From Roseivivax sediminis (GTDB lineage: Bacteria > Pseudomonadota > Alphaproteobacteria > Rhodobacterales > Rhodobacteraceae): 64,000 nucleotides of DNA. This document shows, one piece after another, positions 63,343 through 64,000 of the stretch. The stretch is from the NCBI RefSeq assembly GCF_900112685.1, contig NZ_FOMS01000002.1, positions 248,001-312,000 of the forward strand, read 5' to 3'. Under the pieces are notes generated by a model. That model was given only the letters and a program-made list of their open reading frames with translations, had not been told where the DNA came from and searched no databases. Every line of letters starts with the position of its first letter. Position 1 is the stretch's first letter. The position numbers and the translations under genes are program-made.

Positions 63343-64000
63343 TTACTGCGCGGCCGCGGCCTGCGCCTCCCGCCGGGCATCCTGCATCCAGGTGTCGAGC
63401 GCTGCAATCTCGCTTTGATCCATACGGATGCCGAGGCGCGTGCGCCGGAACACCACGTCCTCCGCGCTGCGGGCGTATTCGCGGCGCATCAGCCAGCGGA
63501 CCTCGGCCTCCGTCAGGCCATGGCCGAAATCGCGGCCGAGATCGGAGTCGGAGGTGGCGCTGCCGAGGAACTCCCAGGATTCGGTGCCGTAGTGGCGGAT
63601 CAGCCGCTCCGCCCGCTTGGGCCCGAGGAACGGGTAGTCGGCGGCCAGCTTGTCGATCTTGGCACGCGCCTCGCTGACCTCGAAATCGCCGCCGGGCAGG
63701 GTGACTCCTGCCGTCCAAGGCCCGCCTAGATCGCTGAAATGCGGCGCGATCTTCTCCAGCGCGCTCTCGGCGAGCCGGCGATAGGTGGTGATCTTGCCGC
63801 CGAAGATGTTCAGCACCGGCGCGCCGGCGCTGTCGTCGACCTTGAGCGTGTAGTCGCGCGTCGCCGCCGTGGCCGAGGAGGCGCCCTCGTCATAGAGCGG
63901 CCGCACGCCGGAGTAGCTCCAGACCACATCGTCGGCGGTGAGCGTCCGCTCGAAGTAGTTGTTGGCGAAGTCCAGCAGGTAGTCGCGCTCCTCGGGCGTG
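63343..64000 (-). CDS. glpD: Aerobic glycerol-3-phosphate dehydrogenase, C-terminal part (5' end outside the window)
   Basis: FAD enzyme of the inner membrane that oxidises glycerol-3-phosphate to dihydroxyacetone phosphate and passes electrons to quinone. Only the last 219 residues are inside; the frame stays open to the window end. Visible are the family segments [15 protein letters not shown] and [20 protein letters not shown] (the conserved GGK-x-TTYR block), and the C-terminal helical domain with [20 protein letters not shown] and [20 protein letters not shown]. It is followed closely by glpK, the usual order in this group. Confidence 0.95.
   Translation of the reverse strand, partial: TPEERDYLLDFANNYFERTLTADDVVWSYSGVRPLYDEGASSATAATRDYTLKVDDSAGAPVLNIFGGKITTYRRLAESALEKIAPHFSDLGGPWTAGVTLPGGDFEVSEARAKIDKLAADYPFLGPKRAERLIRHYGTESWEFLGSATSDSDLGRDFGHGLTEAEVRWLMRREYARSAEDVVFRRTRLGIRMDQSEIAALDTWMQDARREAQAAAAQ

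Overview
The window looks like chromosomal DNA of a high-GC alphaproteobacterium of the order Rhodobacterales (Rhodobacter/Roseobacter group). The main evidence is the redox regulon cluster ahcY - HD protein - regA - senC - regB with the RegB redox cysteine and quinone motif in place, the alphaproteobacterial type of AddB/AddA, a DUF1523 protein, and GC-ending codons throughout. I cannot name a genus. I see no rRNA, tRNA, CRISPR array, integrase or insertion sequence.

Layout. 1-5.7 kb: a secreted PRC-barrel protein cut by the window edge, S-adenosylhomocysteine hydrolase, and the RegB/RegA/SenC redox-control genes. 5.9-16.3 kb: a PAS protein, then a tightly overlapping run tsaE-amgK-murU-addB-addA (tRNA t6A modification, cell-wall sugar recycling, double-strand break repair), then trxA with its own promoter and a good terminator. 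16.4-19.1 kb: a glycosyltransferase and an O-antigen ligase/polymerase-like membrane protein. 19.3-22.8 kb: DUF1523, Ohr, a small secreted protein, an HD hydrolase and a flippase-like membrane protein. 23.2-30.5 kb: opgH-opgG (periplasmic glucans), a CDP-alcohol phosphatidyltransferase and a YnjBCD-type ABC importer, closely packed. 30.7-37.3 kb: a GbcA/GbcB-type Rieske oxygenase and reductase, a TetR regulator divergent from a PhoD-like phosphatase, a phosphopantetheinyl transferase and a lytic transglycosylase.

37.3-55.5 kb is an accessory surface-polysaccharide region. It holds a sulfotransferase-like protein, a Tat-exported beta-helix protein and a GT2 glycosyltransferase. Next is a minus-strand run of two related CgeB-like glycosyltransferases (one fused to a GT4 domain), a GspE/GspF pair without other type II secretion genes, and a 1202-residue RTX/cadherin-like protein. 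The dTDP-L-rhamnose operon rfbCBDA closes the region. A DUF2793 protein (spike-like in phages and gene transfer agents) follows at 55.7 kb.

56.9-64 kb: a small cytochrome c, an NMT1/TauA-type ABC importer operon ending in an exported cupredoxin-like protein, an MFS exporter, and glpK-glpD, with glpD cut by the window end. The most unusual points are the 41.3-51.8 kb glycosyltransferase/GspEF/RTX run, the CgeB duplication and fusion, the cytochrome/ABC/cupredoxin-like module with its palindromic upstream region, and a repeated intergenic element at 2.9 and 31.9 kb.
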